A program made the translations under genes and the position numbers. Of a stretch of 41,164 bases of DNA, positions 7,253-15,883 are shown one piece after another (positions within the stretch are counted from its first letter, which is position 1; every line of letters starts with the position of its first letter). The stretch is from Alphaproteobacteria bacterium. GTDB lineage: Bacteria > Pseudomonadota > Alphaproteobacteria > RF32 > CAG-239. Under the pieces are notes generated by a model. That model was not told the DNA's origin. It saw only the letters and a program-made list of their open reading frames with translations, and did not search any database. The stretch is from NCBI GenBank assembly GCA_017543835.1, contig JAFYFJ010000065.1:1-41164 (forward strand), written 5' to 3'.

Positions 7253-8575
7253 ATGGATTTCGGGTATAAAACACTTTTGGCTTTGACTTTGGCAACGGCG
7301 GCTTGTTTTAGAGTAAAGGCGCAGAACACGGATTCGGAAAAAAAGCAAAATCTGCAAGAAGTTACGAATACGCGCGATAAGTCGGTGTCTGCCTCAAATG
7401 AAGGAAGCATCTCGTTTTTTGATGCCCGAAAAAATTATGACCCGTCTTCTTCGGCATATCTCGAAACGGAAGATACATCGCATGTGACAAGTGCTTGGGT
7501 GGAACATCCGAGCTTTGAAGAAGAAGTCAAAATGCCGGATATTAAGCCGAAATCGCAGTTAATCGCGCCGAATGTGTTGGCTAAAGATAATGTTACACCG
7601 TGGGAAAATACGCCGGAAGGAATAGAGTTGATGCAAACTTGGATTCGTTTGCAACAAGAAAACGGCAATTATAATGAATTAAAGCCGGAAGATGTGCAAA
7701 ATTTGCAAAAAATCAGCAACACCAGTCATCGATTCTGCGCTTTGGAGGCCGGATTGAAAAATTATGAAATGGACGGCGAAGATATGTTGCGCGCCAACAC
7801 CGACAGCATCGGTGTGGAGTTGGAAAAAGCGGCCGGTAAAGAAGCTACCGGTTCGGGTTCGTTTTGCTATCGGTGGATGAAGCATATTTTGATGGGGCTT
7901 ATTCCGATTGCGTATATGGAAGGTGATTATGCCAGAGAAGCGGCCGAATGGTTGGAAAAATGCCCGAATGTTGTCGGCACGCGCACGACTTTTATACAGA
8001 TGGATAAACTTGTTCCGGGCGCAGTTGCCGTGTTCGGCAAGGGACCGGGTGCTGAGGCCGGGCACATTTTAATCAGCGGCGCGGGTGACCGTAAAATGCT
8101 CAAGGAATATGAAACTGAGTGGGGGCAAAAATATTGGTATAGTCCGGCGCGCGATATTTCGGATAAAATTCGTCCGGCAAATGTGACGGGAAATCGCGGG
8201 AAAAATGGACATTATGCGCCAAAACCGAAAGTATTCTTCACCAAAAATTCGATGGTTTCCGATGTGACGATTTTGAAAGTCGGGTATCAATACACAAGAG
8301 AAAATTCTTCGCAGATGTTTATCAACACGCAGGATGTCTATAATTCGATTTTGAAAATCAACACAAAATCGGCCGAACTTGCGGCAAACAAAATTATAGA
8401 AGCACAAAAAGAAGTGGACGGATTCGTAAAGGCCGAAAACCAGACGGCATACCATAAGTATCCGAGTTTGCGTGCCGAAAAACCGCGTGCATCAAACAGA
8501 AAATTAAGCAAAAGGAAAACTTCAACGCGTCGCACTGCTCACAACAGAAGCAGAGGTCGCGGCGGTTGGGCATAA
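7253..8575 (+). CDS. Exported protein with putative papain-like (CHAP/NlpC-type) Cys-His domain
   Basis: This 440-residue protein begins MDFGYKTLLALTLATAACFRVKAQ, a probable Sec signal peptide with cleavage near residue 24. The ATG at 7253 has GAGGAAGG in front and is preferred to the upstream in-frame ATG at 7190, which would bury the signal. A central region looks like a cysteine amidase/peptidase fold: Cys205 at the head of a helix (GSFCYRWMKHIL), then the strand PGAVAVFGKG and His271 in AGHILIS. This is the spacing and sequence style of CHAP/NlpC wall hydrolases, but I could not verify the third polar residue. The C-terminus is strongly basic (RKLSKRKTSTRRTAHNRSRGRGG). The next gene follows after 18 bases and has a matching signal peptide and basic tail. 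Enzyme activity is inference. Confidence 0.72.
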   Translation: MDFGYKTLLALTLATAACFRVKAQNTDSEKKQNLQEVTNTRDKSVSASNEGSISFFDARKNYDPSSSAYLETEDTSHVTSAWVEHPSFEEEVKMPDIKPKSQLIAPNVLAKDNVTPWENTPEGIELMQTWIRLQQENGNYNELKPEDVQNLQKISNTSHRFCALEAGLKNYEMDGEDMLRANTDSIGVELEKAAGKEATGSGSFCYRWMKHILMGLIPIAYMEGDYAREAAEWLEKCPNVVGTRTTFIQMDKLVPGAVAVFGKGPGAEAGHILISGAGDRKMLKEYETEWGQKYWYSPARDISDKIRPANVTGNRGKNGHYAPKPKVFFTKNSMVSDVTILKVGYQYTRENSSQMFINTQDVYNSILKINTKSAELAANKIIEAQKEVDGFVKAENQTAYHKYPSLRAEKPRASNRKLSKRKTSTRRTAHNRSRGRGGWA

Positions 8576-8593
8576 CGGACAAAGGAGCGTTAA

Positions 8594-10297
8594 GTGGATA
8601 AGCAAACATTCGGATATAAAACGTATATAACGTTAGCACTTGCGGCGGCACTTTGTTGGCACTCAAAGACGCATGCCCAAGATTTTACAAATTCAAAAGA
8701 CAGTATCGAAGTCGATAATTCCAAGGACAAAGAGTTTGAAGTTGATTCCGCAACTGTTGATTTTGCGGCGCTCGGCGAAAACTATGTTTCAAATCAGATT
8801 CAGAGCGAAAAAGAAGTTTATAAGCTGAAAGAAGCCGAAAGACGCAACTTGGATGCGGCGGCAAAAGACAGTATTTTCCAAGAGCAAATTTATCAGTCGA
8901 TTCTTGAAATCGAGCCGCAATTGTTGCGCTTTATGGCACTTTCCGAAGATATAAAATTTGTGGCGTATAATGACAGAACGGGCAGAAAAATAACAATCGC
9001 CAACGGTCTGACCAGAATTGCCGGTCGACCGGTTCGCAGAGGCGATGTTATAAAAAGTGAGGAACAAATGATTAGCGAAACGCGCAATTTCTTTCGCCAA
9101 AAAATTGTTCCGATGATTGCAAAATATCTTCCGAAATGGCCGCAATTTGAAAAAAACGAAAAAATTGTTTTGCTTGATATGTTTTGGAACAACGGTGCCG
9201 GCGGAAATGTGTTGGTAAACGGTCCGACGAAAAACGCATATTGTCTGACGCTCTCCGATGCGCAAAAGCAGGAAATTGCCGATATAATCAAAAACAATGA
9301 CCAAAAAATCGTTTTTGAGGGACAGACCTATTCTTTGTGTGATTTACCGGAATATCGGAATATGAATGTTGATGAACGCACGGCAGTAAGCCCGATTTAT
9401 GCCAACAAACACATTGTTAAAGGCACGGATGTCAATATGGCGCTCGGCGAAAAATTTGGCTTGCTGATGGATGAAGAACGGCGCGAAGTTGTTGATTTGT
9501 TAAAACAAAAAGTCAAATTCAATGAATTTTCCGGCCCGTCTTTGCCTAATCGTTTTGATACGCAACACACAAACGACAGCACCATTATTTACGGCAATTT
9601 TTTAACGCAGATGTTGCCGTATTCTTATTCGGAAATTCGGCCGTATTATCTGTTGTCGGAAGAAAAACAGACAATAGTGACGCAAAAGTTGGCCGCAGCT
9701 AATAAAGTTACAAATTACAACGGACATACCGTATCGGCAAAAGATATTCAAGCGTGGTATTTTTTAAGCCCGAAAGACCAAGTGACAATAAAGGGAATCT
9801 TTAAGGGAATGCCGTTATTTAAGAAGAACTCGAAAAATCAGATGACCCCGATTTTGACCGGCCTGTGTTGCGAATTGAATCTTTATCTGGCCAACAAAAC
9901 GCCGGAAAACCGCGAACGTGCGGCAAACAGAATTGCTTCGTTTGTGCATTCCGGCGAGAAAATCGTGCCTCAATTGTTCAAACGCGCAAATCTGAGAGCC
10001 CTGATATTCAGCGGCAAAATCTCTCTTGAAGATGACAGTACGACCAACGAGAGCAAAACGGCAAGCATCAATTTGGATAAAATTCATTTGGGTGCGATTT
10101 CTTCGGCTAAAGTTTCGGCTTTTGATAATCCGAAAGCGCTCACGGAAACGCTTATGAACGTGAAAGCCGGCCAAAGTTATAAAGATACGATTGCGCGCGA
10201 AGAAGCGCGTGTGCAAAAAATCGTGTCGCGCGGCCGTAGAAATGTTCAAACAAAAATCAACTTTAAGAATGTTCGCTCCGGCGCGCGCGGGCATTAA
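8594..10297 (+). CDS. Exported protein with GH24 (T4/phage-type) lysozyme-like domain
   Basis: The protein has 567 residues and starts at a GTG with AAAGGAG six bases upstream. Residues 1-29 are a signal peptide ending THAQ and share the FGYKT...LALA core with the preceding protein. Residues ~110-200 resemble GH24 endolysins: Glu118 (LSEDIKF), eight residues, then Asp127 in AYNDRTGRKITIANG, which is the E-x8-D spacing of T4 lysozyme, followed by GDVIKSEEQ and a helix ending MFWNNGAGG. The predicted reaction is hydrolysis of the MurNAc-GlcNAc bond in peptidoglycan. The T4 Thr26 position appears shifted by one residue. The remaining ~350 residues are not recognised. The tail is basic (VQKIVSRGRRNVQ, SGARGH). 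It forms an apparent two-gene operon with the upstream gene. Confidence 0.75.
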   Translation: MDKQTFGYKTYITLALAAALCWHSKTHAQDFTNSKDSIEVDNSKDKEFEVDSATVDFAALGENYVSNQIQSEKEVYKLKEAERRNLDAAAKDSIFQEQIYQSILEIEPQLLRFMALSEDIKFVAYNDRTGRKITIANGLTRIAGRPVRRGDVIKSEEQMISETRNFFRQKIVPMIAKYLPKWPQFEKNEKIVLLDMFWNNGAGGNVLVNGPTKNAYCLTLSDAQKQEIADIIKNNDQKIVFEGQTYSLCDLPEYRNMNVDERTAVSPIYANKHIVKGTDVNMALGEKFGLLMDEERREVVDLLKQKVKFNEFSGPSLPNRFDTQHTNDSTIIYGNFLTQMLPYSYSEIRPYYLLSEEKQTIVTQKLAAANKVTNYNGHTVSAKDIQAWYFLSPKDQVTIKGIFKGMPLFKKNSKNQMTPILTGLCCELNLYLANKTPENRERAANRIASFVHSGEKIVPQLFKRANLRALIFSGKISLEDDSTTNESKTASINLDKIHLGAISSAKVSAFDNPKALTETLMNVKAGQSYKDTIAREEARVQKIVSRGRRNVQTKINFKNVRSGARGH

Positions 10298-10303
10298 GCC
10301 GTC

Positions 10304-10331
10304 TTGAAAATCATTAACGGCAAACTATATG
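10304..10331 (+). promoter_or_regulatory. Candidate promoter for the ferredoxin gene
   Basis: TTGAAA (10304-10309) and TATATG (10326-10331) are spaced by 16 bases, immediately after the stop of the lysozyme-like gene. Confidence 0.45.
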
Positions 10332-10355
10332 TTTCGTTAGATATTTTTAACGAAA
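10332..10355 (+). promoter_or_regulatory. 8-bp hairpin overlapping the ferredoxin ribosome-binding region
   Basis: TTTCGTTA (10332-10339) pairs perfectly with TAACGAAA (10348-10355) around an 8-nt loop. The 3' arm includes the AAA that begins the Shine-Dalgarno AAAGGAG (10353-10359). The hairpin may modulate translation or may simply be an A+T-rich coincidence. Confidence 0.4.
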
Positions 10356-10364
10356 GGAGTTGTT

Positions 10365-10577
10365 ATGAAAAGAGCGTATGTTAATCCGGACTTGTGTATC
10401 GGTTGCGGGCTGTGTGTCAGCATTGTGCCGGAAGTTTTTCAACTCAATGCCGACGGTATTTCGGAAGTTTATGCCGAAACACCGGAAGATAAACGCGAAG
10501 AAGTGTATGAAGCGGTCGATTCGTGTCCGGTCAAAGCAATTTCGATTATTGACGAAGATGTGCCGGCAGAAGAATAA
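10365..10577 (+). CDS. Single-cluster [4Fe-4S] ferredoxin
   Basis: A 70-residue acidic ferredoxin of the short bacterial type. Ligands are Cys11, Cys14 and Cys17 in CIGCGLC, with the fourth at Cys54 in SCPVKAI. In most one-cluster ferredoxins the middle ligand can be Cys or Asp; here Cys predicts [4Fe-4S]. It would carry electrons in the cytoplasm to an unknown partner; none of the neighbours is an obvious redox enzyme. The ribosome site AAAGGAG is strong. It is convergent with the WYL regulator gene, with 18 bases between them. Confidence 0.93.
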   Translation: MKRAYVNPDLCIGCGLCVSIVPEVFQLNADGISEVYAETPEDKREEVYEAVDSCPVKAISIIDEDVPAEE

Positions 10578-10595
10578 TCTCCCGCCGTTATTATT

Positions 10596-11558
10596 TTAAA
10601 CCTGCCGCATTTCTTCCCAATTTTCCGGCTTAATCACCTTGACGTGTTCGCCCCATGTGTAGAGGTGCCAGTCCATCTCGACACGTCCGCCGGCCCGAAA
10701 CTTGACGGTCAGCGTGCCGTCGGGATTTTGAATCAATTCCTGCTTGGGATGAAAGATAAAGTTTTTGGCTTCCGTTGCCGCCTCTTTATCAAACAACCAT
10801 TCCACGTCAAACGGTTCTTCGTGCCACGCGCCGAACGATTCTTCGGCATAATCTTTGAGCGAGAAATTATCCGTATTGAAAGTTTCCGGCAAAATTTCGA
10901 CCGACTGAATGCCTGTAATCGAGAAATTACGCGGCTTTCCGCCGTCATAACCGTCGCTGTGCTTGGCAATCAGATAATGATTACGCTGGCCGTAAAGCAA
11001 ACCATACGGCACAAGTGTATAAGTCGAAGTTTTGCCGTTTTTCTTGGTATAAACCATTTTAATTTGATGGCAGCTCAAAATCGCGTGACGAATGTTGCGA
11101 ATAATATCCGCATCCACACTGATACGCGGCCCCGGACGGCAAATCACGCCCTCGGACAGCATCATTTCTTCGGCATCGACTTCAATCCGATTTTTTTGTT
11201 CCGGCTTGATTAAATTGCGCAATTTCAGTTCGACTTTGCCCAAAACTTCGGCCTTTTCTTTGATTCCGTTTTGCTTTAATAAATCAATTGCGGTTTTGAA
11301 TACGGCCAATTCTTCCGGCGCAAAAGCCAGCAACGAGTTCAGGTTGCGTTGCGGGATTCGCCAACGTTTTGTGCGCTCGCCGGTGTCATATTCCTCCATT
11401 TGCGGAAAATACAGCAGCAACGCGTCACGCATACGCTCGGCGGTGCGGCGCGACACATTAAACCGCTGACGAATATCATCAAGCGAAACGCCGTCACCGG
11501 CCTCTTGCATCCACAGCGCCAAATCAATCATATCATACACTTTTTCGTAGTTTGCCAT
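10596..11558 (-). CDS. WYL-domain transcriptional regulator
   Basis: The 320-residue protein begins MANYEKVYDMIDLALWM; AAAGGAGA before this ATG supports it over a longer frame starting at 11600. Residues ~5-70 form an N-terminal winged helix-turn-helix (GVSLDDIRQRFNVSRRTAERMRDALL). Residues ~155-240 are the WYL domain (LVPYGLLYGQRNHYLIAKHSD, then RNFSITGIQSVEIL), in which the usual Trp-Tyr-Leu reads His-Tyr-Leu. A WCX-like C-terminal extension follows (VKFRAGGRVEMDWHLYTWGEHVKVI). WYL domains sense ligands, often nucleotides or nucleic acid, and act as regulators, including of defence loci. The gene is 51 bases downstream of the tandem-AAA ATPase on the same strand and is probably co-transcribed with it. 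Confidence 0.9.
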   Translation of the reverse strand: MANYEKVYDMIDLALWMQEAGDGVSLDDIRQRFNVSRRTAERMRDALLLYFPQMEEYDTGERTKRWRIPQRNLNSLLAFAPEELAVFKTAIDLLKQNGIKEKAEVLGKVELKLRNLIKPEQKNRIEVDAEEMMLSEGVICRPGPRISVDADIIRNIRHAILSCHQIKMVYTKKNGKTSTYTLVPYGLLYGQRNHYLIAKHSDGYDGGKPRNFSITGIQSVEILPETFNTDNFSLKDYAEESFGAWHEEPFDVEWLFDKEAATEAKNFIFHPKQELIQNPDGTLTVKFRAGGRVEMDWHLYTWGEHVKVIKPENWEEMRQV

Positions 11559-11609
11559 CGATTCTCTCCTTTGGAACGAGCTTACATCAATAATTATCAA
11601 ATTGCAAAT

Positions 11610-13664
11610 CTAAATAAAGCCGATAGGGCGGCTGACCGGCAATTTGTTTTGCTGTTCCTGCTCGAGCATCTTGATAAGTTCGGCCTTATTTTCGAGGCAG
11701 TCCAAGATTTCCGCCTTGTCGCGCACAACCACGAAATCGCCCGGTGTCAGTTGCGGCAAATGCCGTAAATCCGCATTTTTTATGCTGAAAAAGTGTTCAA
11801 AGCACAAACTGCGTTGTTCATCGGTCAGGTAGTCGTAACGCACCTTGAAGGTAAAGCGACGGAGCGATGCTTTGTCGAGTCGGTCCATCAGGTTGGTGGT
11901 GCAGATAAACGGGTATTTGTGCTGCTCCATTTGCGTCAGCATTTCGTTGACCTGCGTGACTTCCCAGTTGCGAAAAGCGCCGCTGCGTTCTTGCAAAAAG
12001 CTGTCGGCCTCGTCAAAAATCAGCAAGCCCTCGCGTTCTTTGGCCTCGGCAAATGCGGCGGCGATGTTTTCTTCGGTTTCGCCGACATATTTGCTTAATA
12101 AATCGGAGCAACGTTTTTTGATGACCGGCAAATTCAGCTTTTCGGCCAAATATTGCGCATAAGCCGATTTTCCGGTGCCCGAAGCGCCGTATAAACACAT
12201 CGAGAAGTTCATCTTGCTTAAGCCGAAAATGCGCTCGGCGAGTTTGTTCAAATCCACATCGGTATTCAAAAGTTTCGGGTTAAATTCGGTTGTGAGCTCA
12301 ACCTTTTCTTCTTTTACCTTGTAGCCGTTGTTGTAGGCCTGTTGCAACACATCGAGTGTTTGCTCAATATCTTTGATGTTGCCGCCGATGAGGTTGGTTG
12401 AGCGCACCGCCGAAGCAATAAAAGCCGGCGAGAGTGAATATTTTTTTGCAAATTTATTGACGGTTTCGGTATCCGCATCAAAATGGTTGTTGCACAAGTT
12501 TTTGCGCCACATTTGCGCGCGTATCGCCGGTTTTGGCGTTTCAAAATGCAGAGCATAGGTAAAGCGACGCAAATAGGCCTTATCCATATAGCGAATATGG
12601 TTCGAAATCCAAATAATCGGCTGCGGATTATTTTCGAGCAGGCGGTTGACCTGCAATTTTGTGATTTCTTCTTCTTTGCGGTTGCCGTAAAATGAGTGAC
12701 ATGAGCCCAAAACATCTTCCGCTTCGTCCATCATCAGACACACGTTTTTTTGCGCCCGCAAAATAATCTGCGCCCGTTGCAACTGTCTGTAACGCGAGTC
12801 GCCGTAATCGGCAATCATCGCGTTTTCATCTTCGCCTAAGGCATAAAGCTGTGTCGAGAGCGTTGCCGCCAATGTTTTTGCAAATTCGGTTTTGCCGGTC
12901 CCCGGTTCGCCGTAAAGCAAAATGTTGATGCCCTTCATCTTGCGTTTGAGCGCCGCGTCGAGCAACTTTTTGATAACTGCGGCCTGCTCGATATGCTTAA
13001 AATCACTCCAAGCCAGATTCGCGGTCTGCGGGTTGCCGACCAAAAAGACGCGCAACTGTTCGAGACTTTCGAAACGTTGATAATAGTAGTTGCGTGCCAA
13101 GCGCGTCACATCGATGTTGCCGTCGTATTCGCCCTCGATGAAGCCGAGCTGATACAACCGCGAGCCGTGACGACACATATCGTAAATCTTGTTCGGCTTA
13201 ATACCGGTAAAAACGGCACGGTCCAAAGCCGATAAATCGCGAGCGTTTCTGCGGGTAACATTGATGATTCGGCTGAGATATTCATCGCATTTTTCACGTA
13301 TGACGAAGCCGAAAAATTTGCGTTCGTCATTGGTCAGGCCGAACAGTTGTTGCAACAAATTCAGATTATTCTCAAGGCAACTGACGGCAAAATTACCGGT
13401 CATAATCGGATGTTGCTTGAGTTTCAGCGCCGCGCGTTTGATTTTTTGCGCCGCTTTAATCGGGTCGGTAGCGGCGAGTCCCTCGATTTCTTCTTCGGCA
13501 AGCAACCCCTTTTTGACCGCCCAATCTTTAATATCATTGAGGTTTTCCGAAACATAATCGACATTTCGCAACATATTGTAGACGTAGCCGAGATTCTGTT
13601 GTGCCTCAAACTTATCTAAATAAGATACTTTGGTTTTGATTTTCATTTTCAGCGGATTGCGCAT
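11610..13664 (-). CDS. Tandem AAA+ ATPase (two P-loop modules)
   Basis: This 684-residue cytoplasmic protein has an unrecognised helical N-terminal region (about 1-235) and two AAA+ modules. Module 1 has Walker A GEPGTGKTE near 252 and Walker B CLMMDEAED near 310. Module 2 has Walker A GASGTGKSA near 493, then SDLLSKYVGETEENI, a pore-loop-like and sensor region typical of the SpoVK/FtsH/p97 group, and Walker B LLIFDEADS near 546. TTNLMDRLDKASLRRF is the sensor-1/arginine-finger region of module 2, matched by SNHIRYMDKAYLRRF in module 1. Both modules look competent for ATP binding and hydrolysis. No protease or nuclease domain is fused. AAGGAG precedes the ATG. A WYL regulator follows in the same direction. 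A remodelling or disaggregation role is inferred; the substrate is unknown. Confidence 0.88.
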   Translation of the reverse strand: MRNPLKMKIKTKVSYLDKFEAQQNLGYVYNMLRNVDYVSENLNDIKDWAVKKGLLAEEEIEGLAATDPIKAAQKIKRAALKLKQHPIMTGNFAVSCLENNLNLLQQLFGLTNDERKFFGFVIREKCDEYLSRIINVTRRNARDLSALDRAVFTGIKPNKIYDMCRHGSRLYQLGFIEGEYDGNIDVTRLARNYYYQRFESLEQLRVFLVGNPQTANLAWSDFKHIEQAAVIKKLLDAALKRKMKGINILLYGEPGTGKTEFAKTLAATLSTQLYALGEDENAMIADYGDSRYRQLQRAQIILRAQKNVCLMMDEAEDVLGSCHSFYGNRKEEEITKLQVNRLLENNPQPIIWISNHIRYMDKAYLRRFTYALHFETPKPAIRAQMWRKNLCNNHFDADTETVNKFAKKYSLSPAFIASAVRSTNLIGGNIKDIEQTLDVLQQAYNNGYKVKEEKVELTTEFNPKLLNTDVDLNKLAERIFGLSKMNFSMCLYGASGTGKSAYAQYLAEKLNLPVIKKRCSDLLSKYVGETEENIAAAFAEAKEREGLLIFDEADSFLQERSGAFRNWEVTQVNEMLTQMEQHKYPFICTTNLMDRLDKASLRRFTFKVRYDYLTDEQRSLCFEHFFSIKNADLRHLPQLTPGDFVVVRDKAEILDCLENKAELIKMLEQEQQNKLPVSRPIGFI

Positions 13665-13983
13665 TTTATAAACTCCTTCATTTCGTTTGCAATTATGTTA
13701 TAAACCGCTATTGCGTCAAAATGTGTCGTATATAAAAATGAAACGCGAAAAAAATTATGCGAAAAATCGAATTTTTTGCTCAATTTATGAAAAAAATACT
13801 TGAAAAATCATAAAAATATGTTAGAAATAGCCCGAAGTCGCAATGGTGCGGCTTTATAACAACACACACGCAGACAGGCGGAAACCGGCATTTTTATGGT
13901 TAAAAGTTGTCGATTTTTTCGCTCCGGTGCCGTCAAAGGCCAAGAGTCTGCGGAGGTTTAACCGGAAAAAGGATATATTAAAA
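13665..13983 (+). promoter_or_regulatory. Divergent intergenic region and structured rpsB leader
   Basis: This 319-base gap separates the AAA ATPase (minus) from rpsB (plus). The left half is A+T-rich. A candidate rpsB promoter is TTGAAA (13800-13805), 16 bases, TAGAAA (13822-13827). The right half, about 13840-13983, can fold: 13869-13875 (CGCAGAC) pairs with 13946-13952 (GTCTGCG), and inside it 13886-13890 (CGGCA) pairs with 13928-13932 (TGCCG). A further small GGTT/AACC hairpin lies near 13955-13963. This arrangement is consistent with a ribosomal protein S2 autoregulatory leader as known in other bacteria; the identity is inferred. Confidence 0.5.
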
Positions 13984-14793
13984 ATGACAATTCCTACATT
14001 TACATTACGTCAGATGGTTGAAGCTGGCGTGCACTTCGGACACCACGCTCGTCGTTGGAATCCGCAAATGGCGCCGTTTATTTACGGCAAAAAAGACAAC
14101 GTTCACATCATTGATTTGCAAAAATCTTATCCGATGCTTTACAATGCGTTGAACGCAACACGCGATGTTGTGGCTCAAGGCGGTAAGGTTTTGTTTGTGG
14201 CGACAAAACGTCAGGCACAAGAAATCGTTAAGGAAAGCGCCGAAAGATGCGGTCAATACTATGTGAACTATCGTTGGCTCGGCGGTATGTTGACTAACTG
14301 GAAAACGGTATATAAGTCAATTACGCGCTTGAACAAGCTCAACGAAATGGAAGAAAAGAACGCTTATGACGGCTACACCAAAAAAGAAATCTTGAACCTC
14401 AAAAAAGAACGCGAAAAATTGGCGATTGTTTTGAACGGTATCAAAGATATGGGCGGTCAGCCGGATTTGCTGTTTGTTATCGATACACCGAAAGAGGCCT
14501 TGGCTGTTAAAGAAGCTAAAAAACTGGGTATTCCGGTTGTCGGCATTGTTGATACAAACGCTAACCCGAATGAAGTTGACTATCCGGTTCCGGGTAACGA
14601 TGATGCAATCAGAGCCATTCAGTTCTATTGCGATTTGGTATCCGGCGCTATTTTGGACGGTGTGTCGGCCGAAATCGCGGCAAAAGGTTTGGAAGTAGCG
14701 GACGCTGAAGTTGCAGCCGATGAAAAACCGGCTCCGAAAAAGCGTGCACCGCGCAAAACAAAAGCCGCCAGCGCCGAAGCTTCTGCCGAATAA
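13984..14793 (+). CDS. rpsB: 30S ribosomal protein S2
   Basis: S2 is a primary structural protein of the small ribosomal subunit head/body junction. Signatures include TLRQMVEAGVHFGHHARRWNP at the N-terminus, VNYRWLGGMLTNWKTV, and the C-terminal GIPVVGIVDTNANPNEVDYPVPGNDDA followed by RAIQFY. The 269 residues are a little longer than E. coli S2 because of a Lys/Ala/Pro-rich tail (EKPAPKKRAPRKTKAA). The start MTIPTF is chosen over an upstream in-frame GTG at 13843; AAAGGA lies before it. It is followed by tsf, the usual arrangement. Confidence 0.97.
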   Translation: MTIPTFTLRQMVEAGVHFGHHARRWNPQMAPFIYGKKDNVHIIDLQKSYPMLYNALNATRDVVAQGGKVLFVATKRQAQEIVKESAERCGQYYVNYRWLGGMLTNWKTVYKSITRLNKLNEMEEKNAYDGYTKKEILNLKKEREKLAIVLNGIKDMGGQPDLLFVIDTPKEALAVKEAKKLGIPVVGIVDTNANPNEVDYPVPGNDDAIRAIQFYCDLVSGAILDGVSAEIAAKGLEVADAEVAADEKPAPKKRAPRKTKAASAEASAE

Positions 14794-14821
14794 GCAGACG
14801 CCGTTTTGGTATGGATTGAAA

Positions 14822-14851
14822 GGCGCGGCGGTTTAATCGGCTGACCGCGCC
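14822..14851 (+). promoter_or_regulatory. rpsB-tsf intergenic hairpin
   Basis: GGCGCGG (14822-14828) pairs with CCGCGCC (14845-14851) around a 16-nt loop. No T-run follows, so it looks like an RNA processing/stability element or partial attenuator between rpsB and tsf rather than a full terminator. Confidence 0.5.
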
Positions 14852-14892
14852 GAATTTGATAAGTTGAATTTTAAGTATAAGGAATTAAAATA

Positions 14893-15816
14893 ATGGCAGA
14901 AATTACAGCCGCTATGGTAAAAGAATTGAGAGAAACAACCGGCGCCGGTATGCTTGATTGCAAAAAGGCCTTGGTTGAAGCTAACGGAAGTATGGAAACA
15001 GCAGTCGATTGGTTGCGCAAAAAGGGCTTGGCTTCGGCCGCTAAAAAATCCAGCCGTATTGCCGCCGAGGGCTTGGTTGCCGTTTATGTTGACGGTAACA
15101 AAGGTGCTGCAGTTGAAGTTAACTCGGAAACCGACTTTGTGGCGAAAAATGATATTTTCCAAGCTTATGTTGAAGATGCCGCTAAAGTTGCTCTCGCCAA
15201 CAACGGTGATGTTGAAGCAATGAAAAATGCCAAAGATGCAAGCGGTAAAACATTCGGTGAGCGCTTGACGGATATGATTGCACGTATCGGCGAAAATATG
15301 AACTTGCGTCGTGCGAAAGTTGTTTCCGTAAATAATGGTGCCGTTTGCTCTTATATTCATAATGCGGCACGTGCCGGCTTGGGCAAAATCGGCGTTTTGG
15401 TTGCTTTGGAATCAACCGCGGATAAGGCACAATTGGCAGATTTGGGTAAGCACATCGCAATGCATGTTGCGGCGGCTCAACCGATTGCTTTGAATGTTGC
15501 CAGCGTTGACCCGGCGGCAGTCGAACACGAAAAATCTATTTTTGCCGCGCAAGCAGCTGCTTCCGGCAAACCGGCCGCTATCATCGAAAAAATGGTGGAA
15601 GGTCGTATCCGTAAGTTCTATGAAGAAGTTGTTTTGGAAGAACAAAACTACATTATGGACCCGGATAAAAAAGTTAAAGACATTATCGCCGAAAAAGCAA
15701 AAGAATGCGGTGCCGACATTAAGTTGACGGACTATGTGTTCTATAAATTGGGCGACGGTCTGCAAAAGAAAGAAGAAGATTTTGCGGCTGAAGTTCAAGC
15801 TCAATTGGCAAAATAA
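14893..15816 (+). CDS. tsf: Translation elongation factor Ts
   Basis: EF-Ts is the guanine-nucleotide exchange factor for EF-Tu. The 307-residue protein has the N-terminal UBA-like helix ([22 protein letters not shown]), the EF-Tu contact motif [10 protein letters not shown], and the two dimerisation-core subdomains with [17 protein letters not shown] and a late [22 protein letters not shown]. Length and order are normal. AAGGA precedes the ATG. The gene lies 99 bases after rpsB and ends at a strong terminator. Confidence 0.97.
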   Translation: MAEITAAMVKELRETTGAGMLDCKKALVEANGSMETAVDWLRKKGLASAAKKSSRIAAEGLVAVYVDGNKGAAVEVNSETDFVAKNDIFQAYVEDAAKVALANNGDVEAMKNAKDASGKTFGERLTDMIARIGENMNLRRAKVVSVNNGAVCSYIHNAARAGLGKIGVLVALESTADKAQLADLGKHIAMHVAAAQPIALNVASVDPAAVEHEKSIFAAQAAASGKPAAIIEKMVEGRIRKFYEEVVLEEQNYIMDPDKKVKDIIAEKAKECGADIKLTDYVFYKLGDGLQKKEEDFAAEVQAQLAK

Positions 15817-15829
15817 TTTTGAAGATAAT

Positions 15830-15862
15830 AAGGCACTTCCGATTTGGCGAAGTGCCTTTTAT
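15830..15862 (+). terminator. Rho-independent terminator after tsf
   Basis: AAGGCACTTC (15830-15839) pairs perfectly with GAAGTGCCTT (15849-15858); a short T-rich tail follows. It lies 14 bases after the tsf stop and 22 bases before the DUF805 start. Confidence 0.85.
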
Positions 15863-15883
15863 CCTAAAATAAAGGAAAGAAAA

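Noticed and set aside
7253..10297. Prophage lysis cassette
   Set aside because: No holin, spanin, terminase or structural genes nearby; both proteins have Sec signal peptides and long unrecognised regions unlike endolysins.
13843..13983. 47-residue N-terminal extension of S2
   Set aside because: S2 starts normally at MTIPTF; the upstream frame crosses the structured leader.
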